Assembly: GCF_007754155.1 (NCBI RefSeq)
Contig: NZ_CP037423.1
Location: 992,001 to 1,056,000 of the forward strand
From: Stieleria neptunia
GTDB lineage: Bacteria > Planctomycetota > Planctomycetia > Pirellulales > Pirellulaceae
Length of the DNA: 64,000 nt
Direction: 5' to 3'
Below, piece after piece: positions 34,795 through 43,900 of this stretch (the first letter of the stretch is position 1; each line of letters begins with the position of its first letter). The notes under the pieces were generated by a model. It was not told the DNA's origin, did not search any database, and worked only from the letters and a program-made list of their open reading frames with translations. Made by a program: the position numbers and the translations under genes.

Positions 34795-36354
34795 TCAAGG
34801 TTTCGCCTCCAAGACGCCGCGGATTCTCGCCATCCGTCTCAGAGTGGGGAAAAGGTAGCGCTGTCGGTCGGAGGTGTTCAATCCGAAGCTGCAGGCCACG
34901 ACGACGGCAATCAGGGTTGCGATCAATCCGCCGATGATCAATTCCGTCCAATTGCTTTGAGCGGTGATGTGGTGCACGGCGAATACCAACGGCGCCAGCA
35001 GCACCGCGACGACAACGGTGGGGCCAAGGATCTGGCGGCTGTAATCGTTGAAATGAAGTTTCAGGTCGGAGCAGACGATGATCGGGTGCGCGATGCCACG
35101 GCACAGGACGGCGGGCAACGCGGTTCCGATCGCAACGCCCAGCAATCCGAACGGTTCAATCAGTGTGACGCTGAGGACCAGGTTCATGATGCCTTCGACA
35201 CACATCAACCAGGTCAGGCCTTTGAATCGACGGCGGCCCAGCAAGATCTTGGAACCGATTCCGGTGGCGGCGGTGAACAACGCACCGACCAGCAAGACCT
35301 GGAACAGCAGCGGTACGGAGTGGTAAATGTCGGTCTGGACGTATTTGTCGCCGATCCACAGGCGGTAAAAACCGCCGGCCCAGATTCCGGTGATCAACGC
35401 CGCGCTGACCGCGACCAAGGAAAGCATCCGCGACCCTTTCAGGTACAGTTGCTGCAGACCGGCCAGATTGTTGTGTGCGTCGAGGTCGGTTGCCGCGGGA
35501 TAAAAGACCTGGCTGACGGGAACGAAGATGTTGGCAAAGTACTTCATCAAGTTATTGGCCAAAGCGAAGTAGGCGATCGCCGAGACCGGCATGAAAATCC
35601 CGATCACCAACGCGTCGGAAAAGCTGATCACCAAGTGACTGACGGCAAGCAGGGCGCTCCAGAATCCGAAACCGATGCATTCGCGGCAGCTGGCCCAACT
35701 CGCCAACCGCCAGGAAATTCTTAATTCGGGAAGCACGCGACGACCGACCGTCCAGCGAAGCACATAATCGAGAAGGTTTCCGGCGGCGCCGGCGGCGCAG
35801 ACCCCGATCAATCCGTAGCCGGCGATCAACGCCAGGATCGTCGCGGCGGCCGAGGCGATTCGGCAGAACAGGCTGACGACGGTGATCAGGTCAAAGCGTT
35901 GCTTGGCCGTCAGCGCGACCGAAAAGGGGAACAACAACAATTGGATTGCCGTCGAACAGCCCAAGATCAGAACGCACCAAACGGCTTCCGTCTCCAACGC
36001 GGGCGGCAAGGAAAAGAAAGCGGGGGCGGCGGCGGCGGTCGCGAACGTGGCGATCCACACGCACAACGCACAGCCCAAATGCAAGGCGAATCCGCTGCTG
36101 GCGGCACGGTTCATGCGGTCAAAATCACCCTTGGAAAAGTACCGCGTGATGTACTGGGTCATCCCCGCACGCAATCCAAGATCCAACAGTCCGTAATATC
36201 CCGTGATGCTGATCACGATGGTCCAGACGCCGTACCGCGTATCACCGATCTGATGCAAAACGAAGGGCGTCAAAAAAAACGCGATCGCCACTTGGATGAC
36301 GTAAGCCACCCAATTGCTCAGTATGTTTCGAGAGATGACGCGGAAACTACTCAT
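34795..36354 (-). CDS. Wzx-like polysaccharide flippase
   Basis: 519 residues with about 14 hydrophobic segments. The N-terminus ISRNILSNWVAYVIQVAIAFFLTPFVLHQIG and TRYGVWTIVISITGYYGLLDLG are characteristic of polysaccharide biosynthesis (MOP superfamily) proteins. ATG at 36354 preferred; a TTG three codons upstream is the alternative. It would flip the lipid-linked unit to the periplasm. Confidence 0.93.
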   Translation of the reverse strand: MSSFRVISRNILSNWVAYVIQVAIAFFLTPFVLHQIGDTRYGVWTIVISITGYYGLLDLGLRAGMTQYITRYFSKGDFDRMNRAASSGFALHLGCALCVWIATFATAAAAPAFFSLPPALETEAVWCVLILGCSTAIQLLLFPFSVALTAKQRFDLITVVSLFCRIASAAATILALIAGYGLIGVCAAGAAGNLLDYVLRWTVGRRVLPELRISWRLASWASCRECIGFGFWSALLAVSHLVISFSDALVIGIFMPVSAIAYFALANNLMKYFANIFVPVSQVFYPAATDLDAHNNLAGLQQLYLKGSRMLSLVAVSAALITGIWAGGFYRLWIGDKYVQTDIYHSVPLLFQVLLVGALFTAATGIGSKILLGRRRFKGLTWLMCVEGIMNLVLSVTLIEPFGLLGVAIGTALPAVLCRGIAHPIIVCSDLKLHFNDYSRQILGPTVVVAVLLAPLVFAVHHITAQSNWTELIIGGLIATLIAVVVACSFGLNTSDRQRYLFPTLRRMARIRGVLEAKP

Positions 36355-36378
36355 CAAAGTCAAGGTTTGAGTTTGAAA

Positions 36379-37791
36379 TCACCAACGGACAAACAGACGG
36401 ATGGTCACGTAGAACAGCAACAGTGACGCGGCACTGGCGAGAAGTGACAACAGCAAAAACCGGTTGCCGATTCGTAATCCGGCGACCTGGCTGGGGAGCG
36501 AGGCATGGGCGGGCATGGAAATCGCGGCCGCGACCAGCCCCAGGATCAAGTAGGTGGGGGCGACGAACTGTCGCGAGATGGTCAGCATCGCGGCGATGCA
36601 TCCCATCAAGGCGGCGAAGAGAAACCCGCACAACCGTGAGTGTTCGCGAGCCGCTTGGGCCGCCGGCGTTTCATCGGCGGGCGGTTTCGTTCGCGGTCGC
36701 CGTTGTGACCACAGGCCGAACCCGGCGGCCAAAAAACAGGCGACGAAGGTGGTGCCGCCGAAGAAACCCAATTCGGCATAACAGTGCAGAAAAGAATTGT
36801 GCGTCACCACGCCGATTTCATCGGCGATCAACCCCTCGCCCAAACCGAACAACGGATATTGCCGCCAAATGTTCAAGCTGTCCGACCAGATCTGAATCCG
36901 GTCTTGCCCGGTCCCTTGATTGATGGCGCTGAAGTCCGACATGCGGCTGGAAAACGCCAACGCCAACAACGACAATCCCGGCAACGCCAAAACCCCGTAT
37001 TTGCCGCCGCGGAAATAGCACAATGCCGTCGACACCGCGCAGATCAACGAGAGCAGTGCGCCGCGTGAATGGGTCATCGCCAGCGCGGCCAACAGGACAC
37101 CGGCCGGCGCGAGCCAACCGTAGCGAATCCATCCGGTCCGGGGTTTGGTCAGAAACGATCCGCAAAACACCAGCCCCATGACAAGGATCAATCCAAAGTC
37201 ATTGGGGTCTTGAAAGATGCCCGTCCCGCGAATCCGCTCGACCTGCTCGGCGACACCGTCTTGGATGACACCGCGGTCTTGGATCGATTCCAGTGCGGCG
37301 ATCGACACCCAGCCGAATTTGTCCAACAACACCAGTGTTGCCATCGTGGTGATCGCAGCGGTCAGCCATTTGACGAAAAAGCGAAGTCGGGTCGGCGTGT
37401 TGACGAGCCCGATGATCAGCACGTACAGGGCGATCAGCTTGCTGACTTCCAGCATCGACATCCTTGCCGCCCAGATGAATCCGTGGGAAAGATGCGATGT
37501 CCCGACCGCGATGACCAACAACAGCAGCGCCGCCGTGATCGGCCGGTGGATCAATCGGCCGTGGCTGAATTGTTTGGCGGACGCCCGGGCGGAAACGGCG
37601 AGACAGGCGACGATCAGAACTTGATAGATCGGCCACTTGTCCAAGGCCGGGACCAAGTCCGCGGGCCGCACAAACAGCGTCGCGGTCGTCGCCAGCAACA
37701 ATGCAAACCCCCAGCCGTGCCGGTCATCGACGTCCGTGTCGATGCGGGGCATGTGGGTGTGATCGGTGGTGTCAAAAACCGCCGTTGCCAT
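36379..37791 (-). CDS. O-antigen ligase/polymerase-like (Wzy/WaaL) membrane protein
   Basis: 470 residues, about 12 hydrophobic segments. The large periplasmic-loop region GTGIFQDPNDFGLILVMG, then MTHSRGALLSLI, and PLFGLGEG...THNSFLHCYAELG, with the conserved Arg and HN motif, match the O-antigen ligase/Wzy superfamily. Whether it ligates or polymerises cannot be told from sequence; the company of Wzx and Wzz favours polymerase. Confidence 0.9.
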   Translation of the reverse strand: MATAVFDTTDHTHMPRIDTDVDDRHGWGFALLLATTATLFVRPADLVPALDKWPIYQVLIVACLAVSARASAKQFSHGRLIHRPITAALLLLVIAVGTSHLSHGFIWAARMSMLEVSKLIALYVLIIGLVNTPTRLRFFVKWLTAAITTMATLVLLDKFGWVSIAALESIQDRGVIQDGVAEQVERIRGTGIFQDPNDFGLILVMGLVFCGSFLTKPRTGWIRYGWLAPAGVLLAALAMTHSRGALLSLICAVSTALCYFRGGKYGVLALPGLSLLALAFSSRMSDFSAINQGTGQDRIQIWSDSLNIWRQYPLFGLGEGLIADEIGVVTHNSFLHCYAELGFFGGTTFVACFLAAGFGLWSQRRPRTKPPADETPAAQAAREHSRLCGFLFAALMGCIAAMLTISRQFVAPTYLILGLVAAAISMPAHASLPSQVAGLRIGNRFLLLSLLASAASLLLFYVTIRLFVRW

Positions 37792-37832
37792 CTGGTTGGT
37801 TGCTTCCCTGCCACACGTGGCTCGTCACGCGA

Positions 37833-38441
37833 CTAACGGAGATACTCGATCTCGACGTGTTCAAGTTCTTCGCTCGGGTCGGATTCGATTTCGTACCACT
37901 TCGAGGTCGCGACCGATGCGGACGCGCCGCCTGTCCCTTCACTGGCTGGAGACGCACTGGCTGAAGACGCACTGGCGGCGTGGCCGGATGGATCGGCTTG
38001 AAGTTGTGGGGCGGTGGCTGCCCGATCAACGCCGGCCAAGTCAACGCTGGCCAAGTCAACGTTGGCCAGTTCGCTGGGCACTTCGTGGCTGATCTGCTCG
38101 ATCGGATGGGGCAGTGCCGGGTCGGGGACGATCGGGTCGGGCAGTGTTTCGTCGCTGACGTGTTCGTACCACTGCTCGTGCATGTGCTGGTCGATTGGCA
38201 CGTGCTGGTCGATGGGTTCATATTGGATCGTCGACTGCCAGGCATCGCAGGGATCCAACGGTGTCCATTGAGTCTCGCGATAGCCGGCGTTGTTGACGAT
38301 CGAATCGTAGGCGGCTGGCGTGATGGTCTGGGGACGTTGGTGCGGGAAACGCGACTGGCAACCGGCCAGCGTGAGTGCCAGCCCCGCTAGTGCGAGGTGG
38401 CCGATCGTGGTTCGTGTCGATGGGGTGGACCGCTGGTTCAT
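37833..38441 (-). CDS. Lipoprotein of unknown function
   Basis: 202 residues. Signal peptide with lipobox LTLAGC (Cys about residue 28). The mature part is low complexity and acidic, with peptide repeats reflecting short DNA repeats: IDQHVPIDQHMHEQ, LANVDLASVDLAGVD and SASSASASPAS. Lies between the Wza-like and Wzy-like genes; may be a cluster-specific envelope protein. Confidence 0.75.
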   Translation of the reverse strand: MNQRSTPSTRTTIGHLALAGLALTLAGCQSRFPHQRPQTITPAAYDSIVNNAGYRETQWTPLDPCDAWQSTIQYEPIDQHVPIDQHMHEQWYEHVSDETLPDPIVPDPALPHPIEQISHEVPSELANVDLASVDLAGVDRAATAPQLQADPSGHAASASSASASPASEGTGGASASVATSKWYEIESDPSEELEHVEIEYLR

Positions 38442-38456
38442 GTTGTTTGTGTCAGG

Positions 38457-39554
38457 CTATTGACTGAACCCGACGCCTCCGCTGGTCTTGTCAAGCACTT
38501 TCCCGGACAACCGTGATGCCGTCCCAGTGCCCAGCAGAGTGAATCCCAGAATCCGCTCCAGTGGCGACGTGAATTTCGCGATCGCGGAATCGAAGGCCAC
38601 GATCTTGTTGTGCGCGATGAAGATTCGGTCACCCGGCAGGAGCTGATAGTTGGTGGTGACATCGGCCAATTGCGTGATGCCTTCCCAATCGACGGGCAAC
38701 ATCACGCTGGTGCCTTGTTCGCGATTGGGGCGGGCGACCCACATCCGACTGGACGAGACGTAGCTGAGTCCGTTGATTTGGCTCAACGCGTCAATCACGG
38801 TCTCATTGCCGGTGTACGGCAGCCGGACCAGTTCATCGCCCAGCCCGCCGCCCTGGGTGATGACATAGATGCCCTTGCTGTTGTAGGCGTAAACGGACAC
38901 CGAGACCTTGGGATCGGAAAACTCCGTGGACATCTGGGCGGCGATCGCCAGACGTGCTTCGTCCAAGGTCATGCCGGCCAATCGAACCGAGCCGTATTGC
39001 CCAAGCGTCACGGTGCCATCGGGACCGACGAGATGCTCGCCGGCGATGGGTTGAATTCCCGCGACGCCGCGCAACGACATCGAAACAAGGGGCTGCTGCA
39101 ACTGTGTTTTCAGATGGGCTTCGATCCGCTGCTTGGCCTGATCGACGCCAACGCCGACCACTTCGACCGCTCCATAGCTGAATCCGAGCTGGATCACGCC
39201 GCCGAGTTCCACTTGGTATTCGCCCTCGATCGGTTCGTCGGGAAAGGTCCCCGTCACGGTGAGCAAGACGATGTCACCCGGCTGCAGTGCGTGTTGTTCC
39301 TGAGAGACATTCTGTTGGACATCGATCGTCAAAATATCCGGCGGCTCGATGCGATACATCGGCGTGGTCACCTTGTCCAATTCGCGAGGCACAAACGCCA
39401 CCGCGGCGTCCGAGTCGCAATTCGCATCCACCAGCGCCGGCAATCCGAGCGGAGCGTCAACCCTGTGCACCAAGTGGCATCCGGTACTGGCCATCGCGCA
39501 TGCCGAGAGCAGCACGAGAGCGAGGTGTCGCAGAGAACAGACGGCGAAGTTCAC
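38457..39554 (-). CDS. Wza-like polysaccharide export lipoprotein
   Basis: 365 residues. Lipoprotein signal with lipobox ASTGC (Cys about residue 26). Poly_export domain: YRIEPPDILTIDV and LQPGDIVLLTV, YQVELGGVIQLG, then a second similar region (PIAGEHLVGPDGTVTLGQYG) and an SLBB-like part with LADVTTNYQLLPGDRIFI. It would form the outer-membrane export channel. GTG start. Confidence 0.93.
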   Translation of the reverse strand: MNFAVCSLRHLALVLLSACAMASTGCHLVHRVDAPLGLPALVDANCDSDAAVAFVPRELDKVTTPMYRIEPPDILTIDVQQNVSQEQHALQPGDIVLLTVTGTFPDEPIEGEYQVELGGVIQLGFSYGAVEVVGVGVDQAKQRIEAHLKTQLQQPLVSMSLRGVAGIQPIAGEHLVGPDGTVTLGQYGSVRLAGMTLDEARLAIAAQMSTEFSDPKVSVSVYAYNSKGIYVITQGGGLGDELVRLPYTGNETVIDALSQINGLSYVSSSRMWVARPNREQGTSVMLPVDWEGITQLADVTTNYQLLPGDRIFIAHNKIVAFDSAIAKFTSPLERILGFTLLGTGTASRLSGKVLDKTSGGVGFSQ

Positions 39555-39621
39555 GTTGTTGATTGCAATGGAGAGTGGGGCAGGAATCGCAAGGCCGGGG
39601 GCAACGGCATCGATCAGGCAA

Positions 39622-40047
39622 TCACCGCTGGTGGGCGGAGTTAAACTGGTAGTAGTGCAGGAAATTGTTGAACGTCCCGCCTCGTCCCGTCTGCATCCGT
39701 TCGCTCTGGGCCGTCGGGGCCGCCGATCGCTGGATCGTTCGTTCCAGTCTGCGAAGCTGCTCGGCTTGTCGGTTCTGACTCTGACGCATCTGTTGACGCG
39801 GCTGAACGAACGAGTGATAGGGGCTCAAGACGCTGTTGTCGCTGCGCAGCAAATCCAGATAAGGCGACAAACGCTGTTGGTAAGGCGCCGTGGACGCGCG
39901 ATTGGAACCGCCGCCGAATCCTCGCATCGGTGCCTGGGCGTGGGCGGATCCGGGCAAGGCAACCAGCGCCAAGCCGACCGGCACCATGATGAGGGGGCGG
40001 ACGATTCGATCGCGGAGTCGAGTTGAATTGCGAAGCTGTTTGATCAT
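39622..40047 (-). CDS. Small secreted protein with SPYL motif
   Basis: 141 residues from the ATG after GGAAAA; upstream in-frame start at 40083 is not preferred. Signal peptide (VGLALVALPGSAHA, cleavage about residue 38). Mature part Gly/Gln-rich with QQRLSPYLDLLR and FNNFLHYYQFN, a pattern I associate with small secreted planctomycete proteins of unknown role. First gene of the leftward operon. Confidence 0.75.
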   Translation of the reverse strand: MIKQLRNSTRLRDRIVRPLIMVPVGLALVALPGSAHAQAPMRGFGGGSNRASTAPYQQRLSPYLDLLRSDNSVLSPYHSFVQPRQQMRQSQNRQAEQLRRLERTIQRSAAPTAQSERMQTGRGGTFNNFLHYYQFNSAHQR

Positions 40048-40286
40048 TGCCGTTTTCCACGGGGTGCTATGGGGCTTACCCACCCTATCGTCCGCCTAAC
40101 CGGTACATCTTTCCTCTGTTCTGCAAAAAACGCAGGATTGTCTTGGAAATGTCTCAAGCATCAACGGCGCGTTCGGCGTGTCGAACTGCACACCTGTCCG
40201 GGTTCGTTCTGCAAATCCGGTCATAGCGAAACGTCGCGGTCTGCGGACGAAAAACGATTCGATGGCGTTGCATTTTCGGTGACGCC

Positions 40287-40344
40287 GATGGACAGAAGAA
40301 CTGTGTCCATTCCCATGACCCCTAGAATCTGACCCCTAGAATCC
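40287..40344. promoter_or_regulatory. Inverted repeat and 14-bp tandem repeat upstream of the exosortase gene
   Basis: 'atggaca' (40288-40294) pairs with 'tgtccat' (40304-40310), a 7-base inverted repeat. It is followed by two exact tandem copies of 'gacccctagaatc' plus one base (40317-40330 and 40331-40344), ending four bases before the GTG. Possible operator or promoter elements in the 301-base divergent region; no clear -35/-10 seen. Confidence 0.4.
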
Positions 40345-40348
40345 ACTC

Positions 40349-43300
40349 GTGCAATCGAATCTGCAGGCTCCCCGAATGGGCACATGCCGCGGCTGGCGAG
40401 GCAAATCGACTGGCGTTTCGGCTCGGCCTTCACCGACGCGGATCCAGGCTTGGCTGACATTGGCTTGGCTGGCATTGGTTCTGTGTTGCTACCGTCAGGT
40501 GATGGGGCATCTGTTTCAACAGTGGCACTCCCAGACGAGTTATTCTCATGGGCCGGCGGTTCTGCCGATTGCCATTTGGTTGTTGTGGCAGCGGAGATCG
40601 ACCCTGCCGGCGATCGGCAAGCCATGGGGACCCGGACTGGCGTTGCTTTTAGCCGCTCAAGGTTTTCTGTGGCTAGGCGGATACTTTCATCTTCCAACGC
40701 TGCAATGTTGGACTCTGCCCCTTTACCTCTGCGGAATGGTCGGTTTGCTGGCCGGCCGCGAAGTGTTGGGCTGGAGTTTGCCGGCGATCGGCTTTCTGGG
40801 GTTCATGATCCCGCTTCCGTTTCAGTTGGAATTGCTGGCAAATCAATCGTTGCAATGGTTGTCCGCCTGGTGCAGTTGTTACCTGCTCAGTCTGACGTCG
40901 ACCTTTGCCGTGACCGACGGCTACACGCTGATGATGGCGACCGGCGGGGTGGGGATCACCAAAGATTGCAGCGGATTGCGAATGACCGTGGCTGTCGTGG
41001 CACTGGGGACCATCATCACCTTTCTCGCCCGATCGCGGTCTGATCGGGACCGAGGTGGCCCCGCGCCGGGGTGGAGCGTGGTGCGGGATTTGGCCACGGT
41101 GATGTTGCTGGCAGTGCCGGCGGCCATTTTGGCCAACGCCGCCCGGATTTCAGTCGTCGCCTGGGTGGCGGACCGCTACCAAACCGAGTCGTACACAAGG
41201 TGGGCCCATGACCTGGGCGATTGGTTGGCATTGCCCCTGTCGGCCCTGTTGTTTTTGGCGTTTCGGGCTTGGATCAGCAGGACGCGTGCTTTGTCAACGT
41301 TTCAACGTGGCGTGGGACCGGACGGTTCGCGCCGTTCCGCAACGGTGCTAGCGACAGCCCACGAGCCCTCCGGTCGGATCAACCCTCAAGTGGCAATCCG
41401 GAGACTGCGCGGTGGTGATCGTGATTTCGATGGCGGCAGATGCTGGGCAGCCTGGGGCAAGTCCGTGGTGGCGGTGGGGGCTGTGCCCTTGGTCATCGCC
41501 GGCATCGTCGCTGTCGCGATGGTTCATCATGCGGCCAAGCGAGAACGCATCATCCGCGAAACCCTGACCGAGGCACGCGTTCACGAAGCCAACGCCGACT
41601 GGGATGGTGCGGCCATGTGTTACCGAACGTTGTTGCAGCTGCAGCCGGAACAGATCGACGCTCGCTATCGTTATGCCTGGGCGTCGCTCCAGGGAGCGGA
41701 CTCCGTCGACGCTTCCATGCAGGCCTTTTATCAACTCGAATCCGTCCTCGAGCAAGCGCCGTCGCATGTCGATGCCTTGCGAACGCATTTGGAATTGGCG
41801 TTGGACCTTGATCAGGCAAAATCAGCCAGCCGCAGCGCCGAACGCCTTTACGGGATCGATCGCCGCGACGCGCATTCGCTGCGGCTGTGTGTGGAAGCCA
41901 TGCTGCGATTCCCCCACGGCTCGGGCGACCGTCACCCGTTGATCACGGTCGATCGGCTGAACCGATGGATGGAACGATTCGGTCCCACGTCCCAGTGGCG
42001 GGATCGTTTGGTGATCGAGGTGGCATCGTATTGCTGCGATCACGCAAAGTCGATGGATCGGCGTGTGACCAGCGCGATCGAACCGGCGATCGCCGATGCG
42101 GCCGACGGGGTCGGTTCAACGTACGCCTTCCTTCAAGCGTGGCGATACGCGCATGTGTTCGGCACGGGAACTCCGTCCATCGAACGGGCTCGGTTGAGTA
42201 TCGACAACCAGTGCCCGGCCGGGGTGGCCTATCGGATTTATCTGGCCAGTGCGCAGGAAGCTGTGTTGCAACGTCGTCGCGACGATGCGAAACGGTTTCT
42301 GACCCGAGCGATTGAGCGGCTGCCGAATCACCATGCGGCCTACGCGATTTTAGGCGATGTTTTCGCCAGCCAGGGACAATGGCCGCAATGCACCGCGGCG
42401 TACCTGCGGGCGTGGCGGTTGGTGGGGGATCGCCCGATGGGACTGGGGATCAAACTGGCCGAGGCGTTGTTTCAAGCGGAGCGTTATGCGGAGTCGGCTG
42501 CGTTGGTGGGGCAGTTGCTGAAGCAGGAAAACCAAACGCTTCGTCCCGTCAGCCGCGATCTGCGGATCCGCTGGATGCTGGTTCAAGCCGGGCTGGATGC
42601 CCGCGATGGGCGGCACGAACGAGCGCTCGAGACGATCGGGCGTTGCCGATCCTTGATCGCGATGTCGCCGGCACCGTCGGCCGACGAGGCCGCCGCGTGG
42701 TTGCCGGCGCTGGAAACGCTGCAGGCTCGCTGTCTGGTTCGCTTGGGCCGCTATGCCCAAGCCGCCACCTTGTTCGAGTCGCGTGCGGCCGACGGCGATC
42801 GTTCAGCCGACGGCGATCGTGCGGCCGACGGTAAGCGTTCAGCCGATCAATGGACGGCGGCCGCTCGAGCCTGGCGATCCGACGGCAACTTGCCGGCCGC
42901 CGAACGCTGCTATCGCAGTGCGCTCTCGGAACTGGGGTATGACAACGAAATCTGGCTGGAACTGGTCGACTTGCTCCGCGACCGATACGGAGTCCGCGGC
43001 GCGCTCGAGGAGATTGCGCTGCGGCAACGACGCGGTGGCGCGACTGCTGCTGCCACGCAGCGAACCGCCCCTTCGGAGGAGATGCTTGCCCAAGCCTATG
43101 AACGGGTTGGCCGAGGCGATCTCGCCATCCGGCACTATCGGACCGTTGCCGAGCGAGGTGTTGAAGACGTCGCGGCGCTGGCGATCGCGTTGGCGCGTCA
43201 CGGGCATGCCGACAAGGCGGTCGCGTTGGTTTCCGATCCGCGCTGGACGGTCAACACTTCCCTGAGGGCTCATACCGCCGCCGTGATCGCGGTCAGCACG

Positions 43301-43900
43301 ACCGAATGGTCACCCGCCGACCAGGCGACTTTGGAACCAATCATCCAGCGCGGCGTGATCGAGGCGGTCGATGACCCGGCGCTGCTGATGGCGATCGTGG
43401 CCTGGCATACGCATCACCGGCGCAAGACCGCTGCGCTGGAATTGCTCGATCGCGCCGTGACGCGACACCCCGACAACGTCGTCGCCGCAAACAACTTGGC
43501 GATGCGATTGGCCGAAGAAGGGCGTGATCTTCAGCGGGCACTTCGACACATCGATGACGTCTTGAAACAGACCGGTCCGGTGTCCGAATTCTTGGACACC
43601 AAGGGTTGGATCTTGGTCCAGATGGATCGTGCCGAAGACGCACTGGTGTGGTTCAGGCGTGCCGTCGCAGGTCCCGGTGGTGCCGCTCCGACCACACACC
43701 TCCACATGGCAGCCGCCTACTTGGCGGTCGGCAATCGCGATCAAGCTCGAGAATCCTATCAGTCGGTCCAGGTCGAACGGCTTCACGTCGATCAGCTGCA
43801 TCACAGCGAACAGCGCGCCTGGGCCAGGCTACAAAGCGAATTCACTCGCCCGAACGAATTGACCACACGGCCCCCCTTGCAGCGGAGCGGCGAAGCCTGA
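40349..43900 (+). CDS. Exosortase fused to a long TPR domain
   Basis: 1183 residues. Exosortase part (30-320): about eight TM segments, SYSHGPAVLPIAIWLL, and catalytic triad Cys207 (TKDCSGLRM), Arg266 (NAARIS) and His287 (HDLGDW). A linker (about 320-370) contains a repeat-derived stretch, then one TM (about 375-394) and about 780 residues of helical TPR repeats with an inserted AADGDRSADGDRAADG region (about 811-832). Exosortases cleave C-terminal PEP-CTERM-like signals at the inner membrane; the TPR part probably faces the periplasm (inference). GTG start without obvious ribosome site. TGATG overlap with the EpsI-like gene. Confidence 0.88.
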   Translation: MQSNLQAPRMGTCRGWRGKSTGVSARPSPTRIQAWLTLAWLALVLCCYRQVMGHLFQQWHSQTSYSHGPAVLPIAIWLLWQRRSTLPAIGKPWGPGLALLLAAQGFLWLGGYFHLPTLQCWTLPLYLCGMVGLLAGREVLGWSLPAIGFLGFMIPLPFQLELLANQSLQWLSAWCSCYLLSLTSTFAVTDGYTLMMATGGVGITKDCSGLRMTVAVVALGTIITFLARSRSDRDRGGPAPGWSVVRDLATVMLLAVPAAILANAARISVVAWVADRYQTESYTRWAHDLGDWLALPLSALLFLAFRAWISRTRALSTFQRGVGPDGSRRSATVLATAHEPSGRINPQVAIRRLRGGDRDFDGGRCWAAWGKSVVAVGAVPLVIAGIVAVAMVHHAAKRERIIRETLTEARVHEANADWDGAAMCYRTLLQLQPEQIDARYRYAWASLQGADSVDASMQAFYQLESVLEQAPSHVDALRTHLELALDLDQAKSASRSAERLYGIDRRDAHSLRLCVEAMLRFPHGSGDRHPLITVDRLNRWMERFGPTSQWRDRLVIEVASYCCDHAKSMDRRVTSAIEPAIADAADGVGSTYAFLQAWRYAHVFGTGTPSIERARLSIDNQCPAGVAYRIYLASAQEAVLQRRRDDAKRFLTRAIERLPNHHAAYAILGDVFASQGQWPQCTAAYLRAWRLVGDRPMGLGIKLAEALFQAERYAESAALVGQLLKQENQTLRPVSRDLRIRWMLVQAGLDARDGRHERALETIGRCRSLIAMSPAPSADEAAAWLPALETLQARCLVRLGRYAQAATLFESRAADGDRSADGDRAADGKRSADQWTAAARAWRSDGNLPAAERCYRSALSELGYDNEIWLELVDLLRDRYGVRGALEEIALRQRRGGATAAATQRTAPSEEMLAQAYERVGRGDLAIRHYRTVAERGVEDVAALAIALARHGHADKAVALVSDPRWTVNTSLRAHTAAVIAVSTTEWSPADQATLEPIIQRGVIEAVDDPALLMAIVAWHTHHRRKTAALELLDRAVTRHPDNVVAANNLAMRLAEEGRDLQRALRHIDDVLKQTGPVSEFLDTKGWILVQMDRAEDALVWFRRAVAGPGGAAPTTHLHMAAAYLAVGNRDQARESYQSVQVERLHVDQLHHSEQRAWARLQSEFTRPNELTTRPPLQRSGEA
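41347..41377. repeat. Half of the palindromic repeat inside the exosortase gene
   Basis: 'gctagcgacagcccacgag' followed by 'ccctccggtcgg' matches the left half of the long palindromic repeats at 21174 and 62166. It encodes VLATAHEPSGR (about residues 334-344) in the linker between exosortase and TPR parts. Confidence 0.65.
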
